IMG/VR virus record: IMGVR_UViG_3300028557_000076
Location: 1-41,808 of that record
Direction: 5' to 3' (one strand)
DNA length: 41,808 nt
DNA from: a virus
Made by a program: the position numbers and the translations under genes. The first letter of the stretch is position 1, and the number at the start of each line of letters is the position of its first letter. Of this stretch, positions 23,808-30,779 are shown piece by piece. The notes beneath the pieces are model-generated. The model did not search any database, was not told where the DNA came from, and saw only the letters and a program-made list of their open reading frames with translations.

Positions 23808-25088
23808 CTAGAATGTGCGTTGAAATCTATTCTTAAGGTAGTTTTGTTGGTTCTGAGCTTCAAGATACTCGTTATAGACTGAAACTTTGTGGGTAAAACA
23901 TACATAGCGGCCTGCGTCCATGCAATGATCATCTTTCTTTAATGGCTCATCATATCCCTTCTCGGCAGACCTAGAATCCCATACATAGCTCTCTGTCTCA
24001 CGGATCATATTCTCGCATTCTTTGCATATGAATAGGTTGCCCTTTCGCATCTCTGAAGTCATGAATGTAATGCCATTTGTCACATCATTGTCTGCATCTA
24101 CGACATGAAGGCCACGCTTTCTAAGCTCTAACTTAAATGATGCTGCACTTGGATCTACATACACTGCTTTGACGCCATATGGTTCTAAAAACTCTAGTAC
24201 ATCATCTGCATACTCTGAGTTAGTCTTCTGTCTTCCCATTTTCTTAGAGTCCCACACATACTCTTTCTCAAACCATCTGGACACTCCAGACTGTGTATAA
24301 CGCCCTGTGCTTACCCCCATCAACATACAAGCGAAGTTATTCGTGGTTCCGTAGTCTATACCTGCAACCCAATACTCTGCAGCGCGGGGAGGACGCGAGA
24401 GTACGTGGATCTTTCTGTCGAAGAAATCAAATATCGCACCTTCGGCAAGACACCATAGCCCTAAATAATTTCGCTTGTAGAATAGGCCAGAGAGAGAGTC
24501 CCTGATACGTTGTTTGTAGTCTTCACCTACATAAGGGTTGTCATCCAGTGTGTAGTGAAGAGAATAATAGTTTGCATCACCAGCTTCTGCTTTATCTATC
24601 CATTGCTTAATCTTATGATTAGGATGTGATGGGTTCATGGAAGCAAAGCCCATAGAATGCTCTTTAGAAAGACGAGTATCGATCATGTCTATGATAGATT
24701 CAGGATATAGTGTCATCTCATCGCATAAGACTAATGAGAATGTCTTACCTTGGAACTGACCTATCGCGCCTTCATCTTTAGCGCCAAGGCATGTGATAGT
24801 CTTATCCATAAATCGTAGCTGTCTTTTACCTGCAAACCATGTACAAAACGGTCTAAACATAGCGAACTGCTCTGACTCTAACAGTAAGCGCACTACGTTT
24901 TGATAGATTGTATCGGATGAGTGGCCAACCATGAATATTTGGGAGTCTGGACATTTGTATGATGCCTGCATAAACCGCATGAGAGTTCCGACGGTCTTTC
25001 CAGAACGTACAGAACCATGAGCTATGTTCCATTTAGCCTGCGATTCAACGATAAACTGTAATTGCTTTGGAGCTAGAGGATGTTGCAT
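23808..25088 (-). CDS. Terminase large subunit
   Basis: 426 residues. The ATPase domain has a Walker A-type loop HGSVRSGKT (about 24-32) and a Walker B stretch FSLVLCDEM (about 118-126). The nuclease domain has GIDYGTTN (about 245), AVYVDPSA (about 310) and a late HCMDAGRY with the third acidic residue (about 401). It pumps DNA into the prohead and cuts it, with the small subunit encoded just upstream (25463-25921) and the portal just downstream. Separation of the two terminase genes by an opposite-strand gene is unusual. Confidence 0.92.
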   Translation of the reverse strand: MQHPLAPKQLQFIVESQAKWNIAHGSVRSGKTVGTLMRFMQASYKCPDSQIFMVGHSSDTIYQNVVRLLLESEQFAMFRPFCTWFAGKRQLRFMDKTITCLGAKDEGAIGQFQGKTFSLVLCDEMTLYPESIIDMIDTRLSKEHSMGFASMNPSHPNHKIKQWIDKAEAGDANYYSLHYTLDDNPYVGEDYKQRIRDSLSGLFYKRNYLGLWCLAEGAIFDFFDRKIHVLSRPPRAAEYWVAGIDYGTTNNFACMLMGVSTGRYTQSGVSRWFEKEYVWDSKKMGRQKTNSEYADDVLEFLEPYGVKAVYVDPSAASFKLELRKRGLHVVDADNDVTNGITFMTSEMRKGNLFICKECENMIRETESYVWDSRSAEKGYDEPLKKDDHCMDAGRYVCFTHKVSVYNEYLEAQNQQNYLKNRFQRTF

Positions 25089-25124
25089 AATTTGTTATCT
25101 TACTTAAAAGATAAGGTTTATGTC

Positions 25125-25508
25125 ATGAAAAATAGAGCTAAATGCCGTCTATGCGGAACCATCATCGAGTCTTTTCATTACTACGATTATGTAGAGTGTA
25201 AGTGCGGAGAGATTTCCGTATGTGGAGGCCCTGAGTGTTACCAGACTGGCTCTAAAGATCCCAGCTATATAAACTTTATCCGTGTGGATGATGAAGGTAA
25301 TGAGTTTGTAGTTAAGGTATCTGGTACTCATGATGAACCAAAAGGGGAAGAGCCTCCAAAGCTCACGCGTTCTGACTATTTGAAGATGTTAGATGATATG
25401 ATTAAGAATATAGAGAATTTGCCATCACACGCTATGCAAACACCTATTACACACTACGACCTTTACTCTTCGCTTTTATTGCTATCTACAATCTTACGTG
25501 CTGAGTAA
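25125..25508 (+). CDS. Zinc-ribbon protein, DUF7695-like, between the terminase genes
   Basis: 127 residues from the ATG at 25125 (MKNRAKCRLCG); an earlier frame start at 25080 overlaps the terminase. Cys pairs CRLC and CKCGEISVCGG fit the short 'KCxxCGxxIES...CxCG' domain I know as DUF7695, followed by an acidic tail. It is on the plus strand and its end overlaps the small terminase gene by 46 bp antisense. It may be an independently expressed accessory gene. Family call is from memory of the motif. Confidence 0.6.
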   Translation: MKNRAKCRLCGTIIESFHYYDYVECKCGEISVCGGPECYQTGSKDPSYINFIRVDDEGNEFVVKVSGTHDEPKGEEPPKLTRSDYLKMLDDMIKNIENLPSHAMQTPITHYDLYSSLLLLSTILRAE

Positions 25509-25921
25509 TGAGCTTGAGCATCTGCAAACTGTGTCATAAGAGCTAGCATTCCGGCTTGTGCTTGAGGATCTACAGATACTTGAGCTGCTTCGCTATATCC
25601 TCTATCTTTACCCTTAGTCTTTAGCATGAAAGTAATAGCTCCAAGCTCTTTTTCTTCTGTTAACTCAGAGAGATTGAGCTCAGCTATATCTATTCTTTTT
25701 TGGATAGCATGCTCTCTTGCTTCTTGAAGATATTCAGAGCCTGCAATTCTTTGAGATAAATGTGTCGCACTCATGCCTATTTTTTCAGCTGCTAAGTATT
25801 GAAGACCTTTAGTTGCTTTTAAAGCTTCTGCAATTAATTCATCAGAAATTACTTTAGGTTTAATTCCTTTAGGTATCTTTCGCTTATAAACTTGCGGTTT
25901 AACTACCTTTTTCTTAGCCAT
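25463..25921 (-). CDS. Terminase small subunit
   Basis: 152 residues. A Lys-rich N-terminus is followed by a helix-turn-helix (EALKATKGLQYLAAEKIGMS, then ATHLSQRIAG) for DNA recognition, a helical oligomerisation part (IDIAELNLSELTEEKELGAI) and an Ala/Gln-rich tail. The motif KTKGKDRGYSE is common in phage small terminases. It recognises the packaging site and activates the large subunit, whose gene follows after the plus-strand insert. Confidence 0.85.
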   Translation of the reverse strand: MAKKKVVKPQVYKRKIPKGIKPKVISDELIAEALKATKGLQYLAAEKIGMSATHLSQRIAGSEYLQEAREHAIQKRIDIAELNLSELTEEKELGAITFMLKTKGKDRGYSEAAQVSVDPQAQAGMLALMTQFADAQAHYSARKIVDSNKSEE

Positions 25922-26037
25922 TTGTCTCTTTAAGTAAAGTAAGATTTATCTATTTTCCAATTTTAGCGATGAAAAGATAAAAAGCATTACTTATTTTTTT
26001 GATGAGAGAAAAGAAATGTTTAGTTATTTTGAAATCA

Positions 26038-26238
26038 TCAGATAGGGTTGTTCACTTTACCGTCCTCACACTGTGTGGGGACGGGTTTTCCTGATTTACT
26101 TAGCTTCCATCGACCTTTTTTTGTATCGCAGTCTATAAATCCACAATTTTTGCATTCGATATAAATCATAGAAAAACATGAAAAAGATTCTACAGCTGTG
26201 CATTTCCACTTATGCCCAAACAGACACTTCCAGCTCAT
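26038..26238 (-). CDS. Small Cys-rich protein, DUF1660-like
   Basis: 66 residues beginning MSWKCLFGHKWKC, with a later CKNCGFIDC: the 'CxxFGHKW...CxxCG' layout I associate with DUF1660 prophage proteins, a likely single zinc site. ATGA overlap (4 nt) with 26235-26507. Function unknown. Confidence 0.6.
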   Translation of the reverse strand: MSWKCLFGHKWKCTAVESFSCFSMIYIECKNCGFIDCDTKKGRWKLSKSGKPVPTQCEDGKVNNPI

Positions 26239-26507
26239 TCTTCCTCTCTATATAACTCTAACATAAGAACATCTTGGCATACCTTACACTTCTTTATCCT
26301 TTTTGGGAGGAATCCTATTAACAACTCCAACTCGTCGATATAAAAAGTTCCCTCTTCCCACTTATGGATAATCCCACATTTACAAGGCTGTTTTACATAC
26401 TTTGCTGGCAATGGCACTTGGACTGGCACGTGTATCCCTATGTCATCAAAAGTGATTTTAGGGGGATTGTTTTTGTAATACTCATTTATTTCTTCGTGAT
26501 AATTCAT
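26235..26507 (-). CDS. Small Cys-containing protein of unknown function
   Basis: 90 residues from MNYHEEINEYYKNN at 26507, chosen for AAAGGAT upstream; a longer frame from 26588 would overlap the DUF551 gene. CKCGIIH and CKVCQDV could form a zinc site. It lies between DUF551 and DUF1660-like genes with overlaps or a 1-nt gap. Confidence 0.55.
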   Translation of the reverse strand: MNYHEEINEYYKNNPPKITFDDIGIHVPVQVPLPAKYVKQPCKCGIIHKWEEGTFYIDELELLIGFLPKRIKKCKVCQDVLMLELYREEE

Positions 26508-26508
26508 T

Positions 26509-26781
26509 TTAATCCTTTGGCAATTCAGGTAGTGGCATCCAATGTGTGGGCTCTTTAAAATGTTCTGGATACCATTTATGATTCCCACTGACTATTTTAG
26601 TTTCAGTGCCCAACCAAACCATTGTTGTTGGAGTTTCAAGATAAACATTCTCTTTATCAAGAAATCTAAAAGAATTTGGATCGTGTTTATATACAAGTGC
26701 CACGAAATATTTATCTTCTATTTTTACTAAAATTTTTCCTTCTTTATCAGGAAGTCTATCGCTGCATTTAATCCATTCCAT
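26509..26781 (-). CDS. DUF551 family protein
   Basis: 90 residues starting MEWIKCSDRLPDKEGKILVK and ending EPTHWMPLPELPKD. The opening W-I-x-x-x-D-R-L-P and closing THWMPLPExP are the hallmark of DUF551, a short family frequent in phages and prophages, of unknown role. It follows the HNH gene in the same direction. Confidence 0.85.
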   Translation of the reverse strand: MEWIKCSDRLPDKEGKILVKIEDKYFVALVYKHDPNSFRFLDKENVYLETPTTMVWLGTETKIVSGNHKWYPEHFKEPTHWMPLPELPKD

Positions 26782-26816
26782 AAATTCCTATTGACAAGTG
26801 TTAAAATATTGATATG

Positions 26817-27350
26817 CTACGGCACTTCACATACAACAGAACCGCACTCAATTCTTCCGTTCTTGGGTGTTTGAGTAATCCATTTTCCTTCTCGAACAGC
26901 TTTCTGATATCTTTTTGAAGCCAATGTTGTAGGATCTTTCTTAAATACTCCCATGTCATATGCATGGCAAAAATTTTTAATTTCAGTTGTCCATTCAAGA
27001 TTATCCAGGTTATTATTTAACTTGTTACCATCAATGTGGTTTACCACAAATCCTGGCGCATAACCCTTTATAAAAGTTAAAGCTAACATTCGATGTAAAG
27101 ATTTAATTTTCTTATTAACGCTTAATACAAAATAGCCATCTTTTTTTCTAAATTTTTTGTATTTTCCTGTGTCTTTAGACCAAACTTTTCCGCAACGTGA
27201 AATAAAAACCCTACGATGACCTTTCGCGTAATACCATTCTATACCTTCTGGAACAGTCTTTAATGTAACTTTTCTTAATGTTCCAGATCTGATTTTCTTT
27301 TTCTTTTTAAACTTATGACCACAATTTGGACAACAAACCATATTTTTCAT
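26817..27350 (-). CDS. HNH homing endonuclease, free-standing
   Basis: 177 residues. N-terminal zinc ribbon (CCPNCGHKFKKKKK), then a segment (EWYYAKGHRRVFISRCGKVW) like NUMOD4, and an HNH core: SLHRMLALTFIKG, VVNHIDGNKLNNNLDNLEW. The His before IDGN and the Asn residues are the active-site set. The start overlaps the lipoprotein stop by 4 nt, so it has inserted cleanly in the operon. It likely promotes its own spread by cutting DNA of related phages; no intron seen around it. Confidence 0.85.
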   Translation of the reverse strand: MKNMVCCPNCGHKFKKKKKIRSGTLRKVTLKTVPEGIEWYYAKGHRRVFISRCGKVWSKDTGKYKKFRKKDGYFVLSVNKKIKSLHRMLALTFIKGYAPGFVVNHIDGNKLNNNLDNLEWTTEIKNFCHAYDMGVFKKDPTTLASKRYQKAVREGKWITQTPKNGRIECGSVVCEVP

Positions 27351-27505
27351 ATATTACTTCCCACTAAAGGGATCTTCACTTTTACATCTGGGCTTACTTC
27401 CTGCTGAGTATCCACCATATCCGATGCTGTGCCCTCTGTGTGGTTCATTACTACAGAGAATGTACAAGAAGTTAGTGTAGTGAGTAGGATGAGCATCTTT
27501 ATCAT
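27347..27505 (-). CDS. Small lipoprotein
   Basis: 52 residues. A short hydrophobic leader (MIKMLILLTTLTSC) ends in a lipobox LTSC, so the protein would be lipidated on the Cys at position 14. The mature part (HTEGTASDMVDTQQEVSPDV) is acidic and lacks structure. The stop overlaps the HNH start; the start lies 2 nt after the stop of 27508-27783. It could be an outer-membrane spanin or a surface exclusion protein. No partner inner spanin is clear. Confidence 0.75.
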   Translation of the reverse strand: MIKMLILLTTLTSCTFSVVMNHTEGTASDMVDTQQEVSPDVKVKIPLVGSNI

Positions 27506-27507
27506 AA

Positions 27508-27783
27508 TCAATCTCTTTCAAATAGCAGAGTTTCCTCTATGTATTGATCTGCCGCTTTAAATATAAGATGTGGATCTTCTTCACACCCTGTCTTGTAGCA
27601 TACATATGCCATAAAAAAGAGATTAAGGAGATCGTCATTGATCCCTTCGCTCTGCCTGGTAAGCATAAGTTTGTGAGCTAGTGAGTAATCACCTTCATAT
27701 GCACTTTGCCACATAATTTCATCTGTGGTTGCATATCCGGAAATGGAAGTAGTGGCAAGAAGTAGTGTAAATATTTTTTTCAT
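27508..27783 (-). CDS. Secreted (periplasmic) small protein
   Basis: 91 residues. MKKIFTLLLATTSISGYA is a signal peptide with a likely cut after A18. The mature helical protein has two Cys (CYKTGCEE), which may form a disulfide in the periplasm. The helix pairs (AYEGDYSLAHKLMLTRQ) look Sel1/TPR-like but too short to assign. The start overlaps the end of 27783-27965 by one base. A role at the envelope (lysis control or superinfection exclusion) is possible. Confidence 0.7.
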   Translation of the reverse strand: MKKIFTLLLATTSISGYATTDEIMWQSAYEGDYSLAHKLMLTRQSEGINDDLLNLFFMAYVCYKTGCEEDPHLIFKAADQYIEETLLFERD

Positions 27784-27965
27784 TATTTTTTCTCTATTAA
27801 TCCATTTATTCGTTGGTTTGTTTGGTCTACTTCTTTCATTAATTTCTTTAATAAAGTTAACATTATTTTATTTCCTTCATATAAAGTTAACCCTGAATGA
27901 GTGGCGTTTTCTAAAACACGAATTAAATAATCCAAATCACATTTTTCATATTCTGTATCTGTCAT
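27783..27965 (-). CDS. Small helical protein of unknown function
   Basis: 60 residues, charged and helical (YLIRVLENATHSGLTLYEGN, then LLKKLMKEVDQTNQRINGLI), possibly a short coiled coil. It overlaps its upstream neighbour by 4 nt and its downstream neighbour by 1 nt, which supports it as a real gene in the small envelope operon. Confidence 0.6.
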   Translation of the reverse strand: MTDTEYEKCDLDYLIRVLENATHSGLTLYEGNKIMLTLLKKLMKEVDQTNQRINGLIEKK

Positions 27966-28045
27966 ATCGTCACTATGTAGCTAAAGATTGCGCAGAAGAT
28001 GACGACTGCTACGATAAGTCCATAAAATATTGTCTTATAGTCCAT
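27962..28045 (-). CDS. 27-residue single-span membrane peptide
   Basis: MDYKTIFYGLIVAVVIFCAI followed by FSYIVTI: nearly the whole peptide is one membrane segment. AAGGA sits 7 bases before the ATG and the stop overlaps the next ATG by 4 nt, so translation is likely. It is the first gene after tRNA-Asn. Such peptides can act as holin-like or regulatory membrane peptides; not assignable here. Confidence 0.65.
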   Translation of the reverse strand: MDYKTIFYGLIVAVVIFCAIFSYIVTI

Positions 28046-28063
28046 AAATTTTCCTTTTTATAA

Positions 28064-28135
28064 CTGCGCCTGATGGATTCGAACCACCGACTAACGGCTT
28101 AACAGGCCGCTACTCTACCGCTGAGTTAAGGCGCA
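28064..28135 (-). tRNA. tRNA-Asn (anticodon GTT)
   Basis: A full cloverleaf folds on the minus strand: acceptor TGCGCCT/AGGCGCA, D stem ACTC/GAGT, anticodon stem GCGGC/GCCGT around loop CTGTTAA, T arm GGTGG-TTCGAAT-CCATC, discriminator G. No CCA is encoded. The virion proteins are very Asn-rich, so extra tRNA-Asn may help late translation. Its 5' half overlaps the end of the HNH gene 28110-28505. Confidence 0.95.
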
Positions 28136-28505
28136 ATAAATGTTGATTTTTTACCGAACAACTTCTAGAACAATGAAAGTTTTTAGTTTTTCCTATCTGA
28201 GATTTGTAATCTTTTGTAAGTCTTGAATATATTTTTTTACAATATGGGCAAATTAAAAATGTAACATTTTTTTCTTTCTCATTTTGATGTAACTTACTGT
28301 GAGTTGATCTTTCTATCATTTCTAAATTTTCAAATCTGTTGTCCCTTTTATTTTTGTTTTTGTGATGAATATCATATCCGTTTGGTGGAACTATTTTGGT
28401 ATTTTCCCACCATACTAAAATATGTTCATATGCATATTTTCCCCGGTATTTTTTTCCTGGGTAATCTTTTGGAGCTTTAATTAAAGTATACTGTCCATTT
28501 TTCAT
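28110..28505 (-). CDS. HNH endonuclease next to and overlapping tRNA-Asn
   Basis: 131 residues. HNH core: YEHILVWWENTKIVPPNGYD, IHHKNKNKRDNRFENLE, then a second Cys motif CPYCKKIYS...CSRSCS. The IHHKN and DNRFENL match homing-type HNH nucleases in phages. The last eight codons and stop lie within the tRNA gene. This may indicate the nuclease gene landed beside the tRNA, with its coding end supplied by tRNA sequence. Confidence 0.85.
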   Translation of the reverse strand: MKNGQYTLIKAPKDYPGKKYRGKYAYEHILVWWENTKIVPPNGYDIHHKNKNKRDNRFENLEMIERSTHSKLHQNEKEKNVTFLICPYCKKIYSRLTKDYKSQIGKTKNFHCSRSCSVKNQHLLRLNSAVE

Positions 28506-28644
28506 ATATTTATGTTAACAGAGCGTTACCATACTTTTACACTTCTTTTTTCAACTCCCAATATGATTAAACAGTAAGCTTACTTACATTTTAAGTGCAA
28601 GATATTCTTGTATTTGCTATCATTTTCTTTCACAAGGCGGTTTT

Positions 28645-28860
28645 ATGGATCTTTTCATTTCTATCCTACTGATAATTTTCTTCCTTTTTGGTGCATTTTC
28701 TCTATACACAGTAGCTGAACTTATAAGCTCTGTATATGGAAGGAGGAATGACAGGACAAGGATTGCAAGACTTGAAAGCAGTAACGAGATATTCATGAGT
28801 GTAGCTTGGTTTATAGCTGCTTGTGTATGTATTTTAATTTTTACACTAATGGTAATGTAA
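28645..28860 (+). CDS. Small two-span membrane protein
   Basis: 71 residues: a hydrophobic segment (ISILLIIFFLFGAFSLYTVA), a basic loop (YGRRNDRTRIARLE), a second segment (SVAWFIAACVCILIFTLMVM). An AAGGCGG ribosome site precedes it. It is transcribed opposite to the HNH gene and overlaps the next ATG by one base. Two spans and a charged loop would suit a holin, but position and orientation do not prove it. Confidence 0.65.
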   Translation: MDLFISILLIIFFLFGAFSLYTVAELISSVYGRRNDRTRIARLESSNEIFMSVAWFIAACVCILIFTLMVM

Positions 28861-29033
28861 TGGCTAAAAAAAAAGTTGGTATTAGTCTTGTTTTGATTAG
28901 ACTTCCTGTAGACGTGCACAAGAACTTAAAAATTGTATGTGCCGTTAAGGGAAAAAGCATTCAAGAGAGTATGGTGGCAATAATCAATAGTTTTGTTGAT
29001 CAAAATTTACCAGATATAAAGAGCGCGCACTGA
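28860..29033 (+). CDS. Small ribbon-helix-helix-like protein
   Basis: 57 residues from the ATG at 28860 (TAATG overlap with the membrane protein). After a Lys-rich start, ISLVLIRLPVDVHKNLKIVC and KGKSIQESMVAIINSFVDQN give one beta strand and two helices, the ribbon-helix-helix plan of Arc/CopG regulators and antitoxins. The partner gene is a membrane protein, so a two-gene toxin-antitoxin-like or regulatory pair can be considered. Ends 27 bp inside the convergent gene 29007-29189. Confidence 0.65.
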   Translation: MAKKKVGISLVLIRLPVDVHKNLKIVCAVKGKSIQESMVAIINSFVDQNLPDIKSAH

Positions 29034-29189
29034 CACATCTTCTGGTTCTTCACCAAAGAGTTTGATTGCTTCTTCTACTAGTGAAGATAAAGTTTTGTCT
29101 TCGTGAGATAGAAATATATCCTCATAGACAAGGTGTTTGTGAGTTTGTGTTCTCTCTGCTGTCTTTACTTTGATGGATAGCTCTATCAT
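29007..29189 (-). CDS. Small phage protein of unknown function
   Basis: 60 residues. It has a strand-rich start (MIELSIKVKTAERTQTHKHL) and an acidic helix (KTLSSLVEEAIKLFGEEPED). CAGGA precedes the ATG. The opening of the frame overlaps the end of 29122-29334, and its end overlaps the convergent plus-strand gene. The balanced composition suggests it is real. Confidence 0.6.
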   Translation of the reverse strand: MIELSIKVKTAERTQTHKHLVYEDIFLSHEDKTLSSLVEEAIKLFGEEPEDVSVRALYIW

Positions 29190-29334
29190 GGTGTTCCTGT
29201 TTTAGTGCGTTTCTAATCCATTGAGAGGTTATGTGAGTATATATGTTATTTTTTTTATAACTTACGTGACCTTTTTTGTTTAATTCATTGACGCATTTTT
29301 GATCTAAGTCTTCTTTGTCATCAAAATCTATCAT
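29122..29334 (-). CDS. Small charged protein, overlapping its neighbour
   Basis: 70 residues (MIDFDDKEDLDQKCVNELNK at the start). The last 22 codons overlap the next gene in another frame; these last residues (KDSRENTNSQTPCL) look unconstrained. Probably a real short gene whose tail runs into the next start. No family recognised. Confidence 0.45.
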   Translation of the reverse strand: MIDFDDKEDLDQKCVNELNKKGHVSYKKNNIYTHITSQWIRNALKQEHHDRAIHQSKDSRENTNSQTPCL

Positions 29335-29349
29335 GATTTTCCAATGTGA

Positions 29350-29367
29350 AGGGGGATTGCTCCCCCT
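29350..29367 (-). terminator. GCAA-loop hairpin
   Basis: Minus strand: AGGGGGA, loop GCAA, TCCCCCT. The central 16 bases (GGGGGAGCAATCCCCC) are identical to the terminator hairpin at 35777. It sits between 29374-29637 and 29122-29334. No strong T-run follows on the minus strand. Confidence 0.6.
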
Positions 29368-29373
29368 ATGTTA

Positions 29374-29637
29374 TTAAATCCCATCTAAGCAAGGATCTGG
29401 CGCTACTACTGCTTGGCTCTCAAGGGCAAGCAATCTTTTTTGCATATCATATAAGTCCCCGATAAATGGAACGTTAGCTTTTACTGCATAGTCATTAAAG
29501 CATGTAAGGTTATCAAACACCATTTGAGCAAGGATTGGCTCATTAGTTGCTTGGTTTTCATCAAGTGGAAGAACTAGTTGAGCTGTAAGTGATGCATTTG
29601 TCTCTGCTTTGTGCGCTAGAAATGATTCATATAACAT
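29374..29637 (-). CDS. Small protein, paralogue of 29653-29907
   Basis: 87 residues beginning MLYESFLAHKAETNASLTAQ and ending with a GDLYDMQKRLLALE helix. The next gene upstream has MLYDKFLKYKAEKNTELLKQ and HIYDIQKEISKLK at the same places, so the two come from one duplication. Predominantly helical; function unknown. Confidence 0.65.
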   Translation of the reverse strand: MLYESFLAHKAETNASLTAQLVLPLDENQATNEPILAQMVFDNLTCFNDYAVKANVPFIGDLYDMQKRLLALESQAVVAPDPCLDGI

Positions 29638-29652
29638 GGTTTGTCCTGTGGT

Positions 29653-29907
29653 TTAGTGTTTTTCTGTGGAAACTTCTATTTTGAGTTTCGATATTTCTTT
29701 TTGGATGTCGTAGATATGAAAAATCATAGGTTTGTCTTTATTTTCATCCATATTGCAATATTCTTGAAAGGATTGTGGGGTGTCAGTGATGATTTTCTTG
29801 TAGATGGACAGATTATGCATTTTATTTTTTGCTTCAGGAGTCTTTACCTGCTTAAGAAGTTCAGTATTCTTTTCTGCTTTATACTTCAAGAATTTGTCAT
29901 ATAGCAT
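29653..29907 (-). CDS. Small protein, paralogue of 29374-29637
   Basis: 84 residues, Lys/Glu-rich. The N- and C-terminal helices match those of its downstream neighbour (see MLYDKFLKYKAEK). The middle part differs. Two copies side by side suggest related but not identical partners. No family recognised. Confidence 0.65.
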   Translation of the reverse strand: MLYDKFLKYKAEKNTELLKQVKTPEAKNKMHNLSIYKKIITDTPQSFQEYCNMDENKDKPMIFHIYDIQKEISKLKIEVSTEKH

Positions 29908-29909
29908 GA

Positions 29910-30200
29910 TTAGTCCTTATTTAAAATGTAATCTTTGTCCATGTAGTGTCCGTCTGGTTCATCCGATTCTCCATCTGCAATTTCTTTCATTGTGTAGAGC
30001 AAGTCTTTAAGACTAGACATATGGTATGCGTGATCATGCAGTTTGTCATGTTGCTCATCAGTAGGCAATAATTGGAAGTTATCAGCAAACTCTTTATCTC
30101 TACAGAAAGAAGACTTAATATCCCACATGTCATGATCGAGAGCTTGTTGTAGCATAACTGAAAGCTTGCCAAGATCTTCTATGCGTTCTGGACGAGCCAT
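29910..30200 (-). CDS. Small acidic protein of unknown function
   Basis: 96 residues from MARPERIEDLGKLSVMLQQA at 30200 with AAGGA upstream. His/Asp/Met-rich helices (DEQHDKLHDHAYHMSSLKDL). It follows the RusA gene by 3 nt. No family recognised. Confidence 0.6.
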   Translation of the reverse strand: MARPERIEDLGKLSVMLQQALDHDMWDIKSSFCRDKEFADNFQLLPTDEQHDKLHDHAYHMSSLKDLLYTMKEIADGESDEPDGHYMDKDYILNKD

Positions 30201-30203
30201 CAC

Positions 30204-30368
30204 TTAATCCTTTTTTCCAGAAGCTTTCTTTTTAGGAAGACTTGGATTTGATTTCCTTGCCTCTGAGTAAGCAATCGCAGCCGCTTGTTTAACTGGGTGT
30301 CCTGCCTTAACTTCTGTTGCAATGTTTTTTGAGATGATTTTTTTTGAGCTTCCTTTTCGAATTGGCAT
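30204..30368 (-). CDS. Possible internally started 54-residue protein within the RusA frame
   Basis: An in-frame ATG at 30368 has AGGAG nine bases upstream. It would give MPIRKGSSKKIISKNIATEV...AIAYSEARKS, basic and helical. From memory, small phage proteins of the pattern 'MPxRKGSSxKxxSxNI...AIAxxxAR' exist as independent genes. So this may be both a fusion domain and a separate product. Confidence 0.5.
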   Translation of the reverse strand: MPIRKGSSKKIISKNIATEVKAGHPVKQAAAIAYSEARKSNPSLPKKKASGKKD

Positions 30369-30779
30369 AATAACTGTCTCCTCGCATGGGTAAATCTTGA
30401 TGATGGTCTTTTCTTTTCCTGGCTCGCACCAATGCTTTTTGGAATGGAGGTCGTACACTTGAGCGTCATCTTTAATAATAAGTTCCTTAAGGCAGTTTTC
30501 GTATAAGTAATGCACATTTGAGTTGTCAGGGTATGTAGTGTGTTTTATTTCCCCTGAAAGCATCAAAGGAATCTTCCATTTTGGCGTGGATTTTGGGTAA
30601 GCAAAATAAAAGTCCATTTCTACTCTTACTGCTAATTTAATTATTTCACCTTTGTACTGCTTTCGCATCCAATTCTGTATTCTTTTTTTATCAGGTCCTC
30701 TAGGGTCATAAGCTCGACGCCCGTAACCCTTGTGATGTACTGATGGAATAGGTCTTTCAGGAATTTCAAGGAGTATCAT
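30204..30779 (-). CDS. RusA-type Holliday junction resolvase with a C-terminal add-on
   Basis: 191 residues. The RusA part (about 1-135) has the expected TYPDNSNVHYLYENCLKELI, then DDAQVYDLHSKKHW, with the paired Asp residues and downstream Lys of the metal site. It would resolve junctions and branched DNA before packaging, and works with the ERF annealing protein. The last 54 residues (MPIRKGSSKKIISKNIATEV and on) are a separate motif that could be started internally. Confidence 0.8.
   Translation of the reverse strand: MILLEIPERPIPSVHHKGYGRRAYDPRGPDKKRIQNWMRKQYKGEIIKLAVRVEMDFYFAYPKSTPKWKIPLMLSGEIKHTTYPDNSNVHYLYENCLKELIIKDDAQVYDLHSKKHWCEPGKEKTIIKIYPCEETVIMPIRKGSSKKIISKNIATEVKAGHPVKQAAAIAYSEARKSNPSLPKKKASGKKD

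Noticed and set aside
28645-28860. Calling the two-span membrane protein a holin
   Set aside because: It is not next to an endolysin, lies on the opposite strand to the late genes and pairs with a ribbon-helix-helix-like gene.
30200-30517. 105-codon alternative minus-strand frame over the RusA gene
   Set aside because: Basic, low-complexity translation in a shifted frame; the RusA frame has clear active-site residues.
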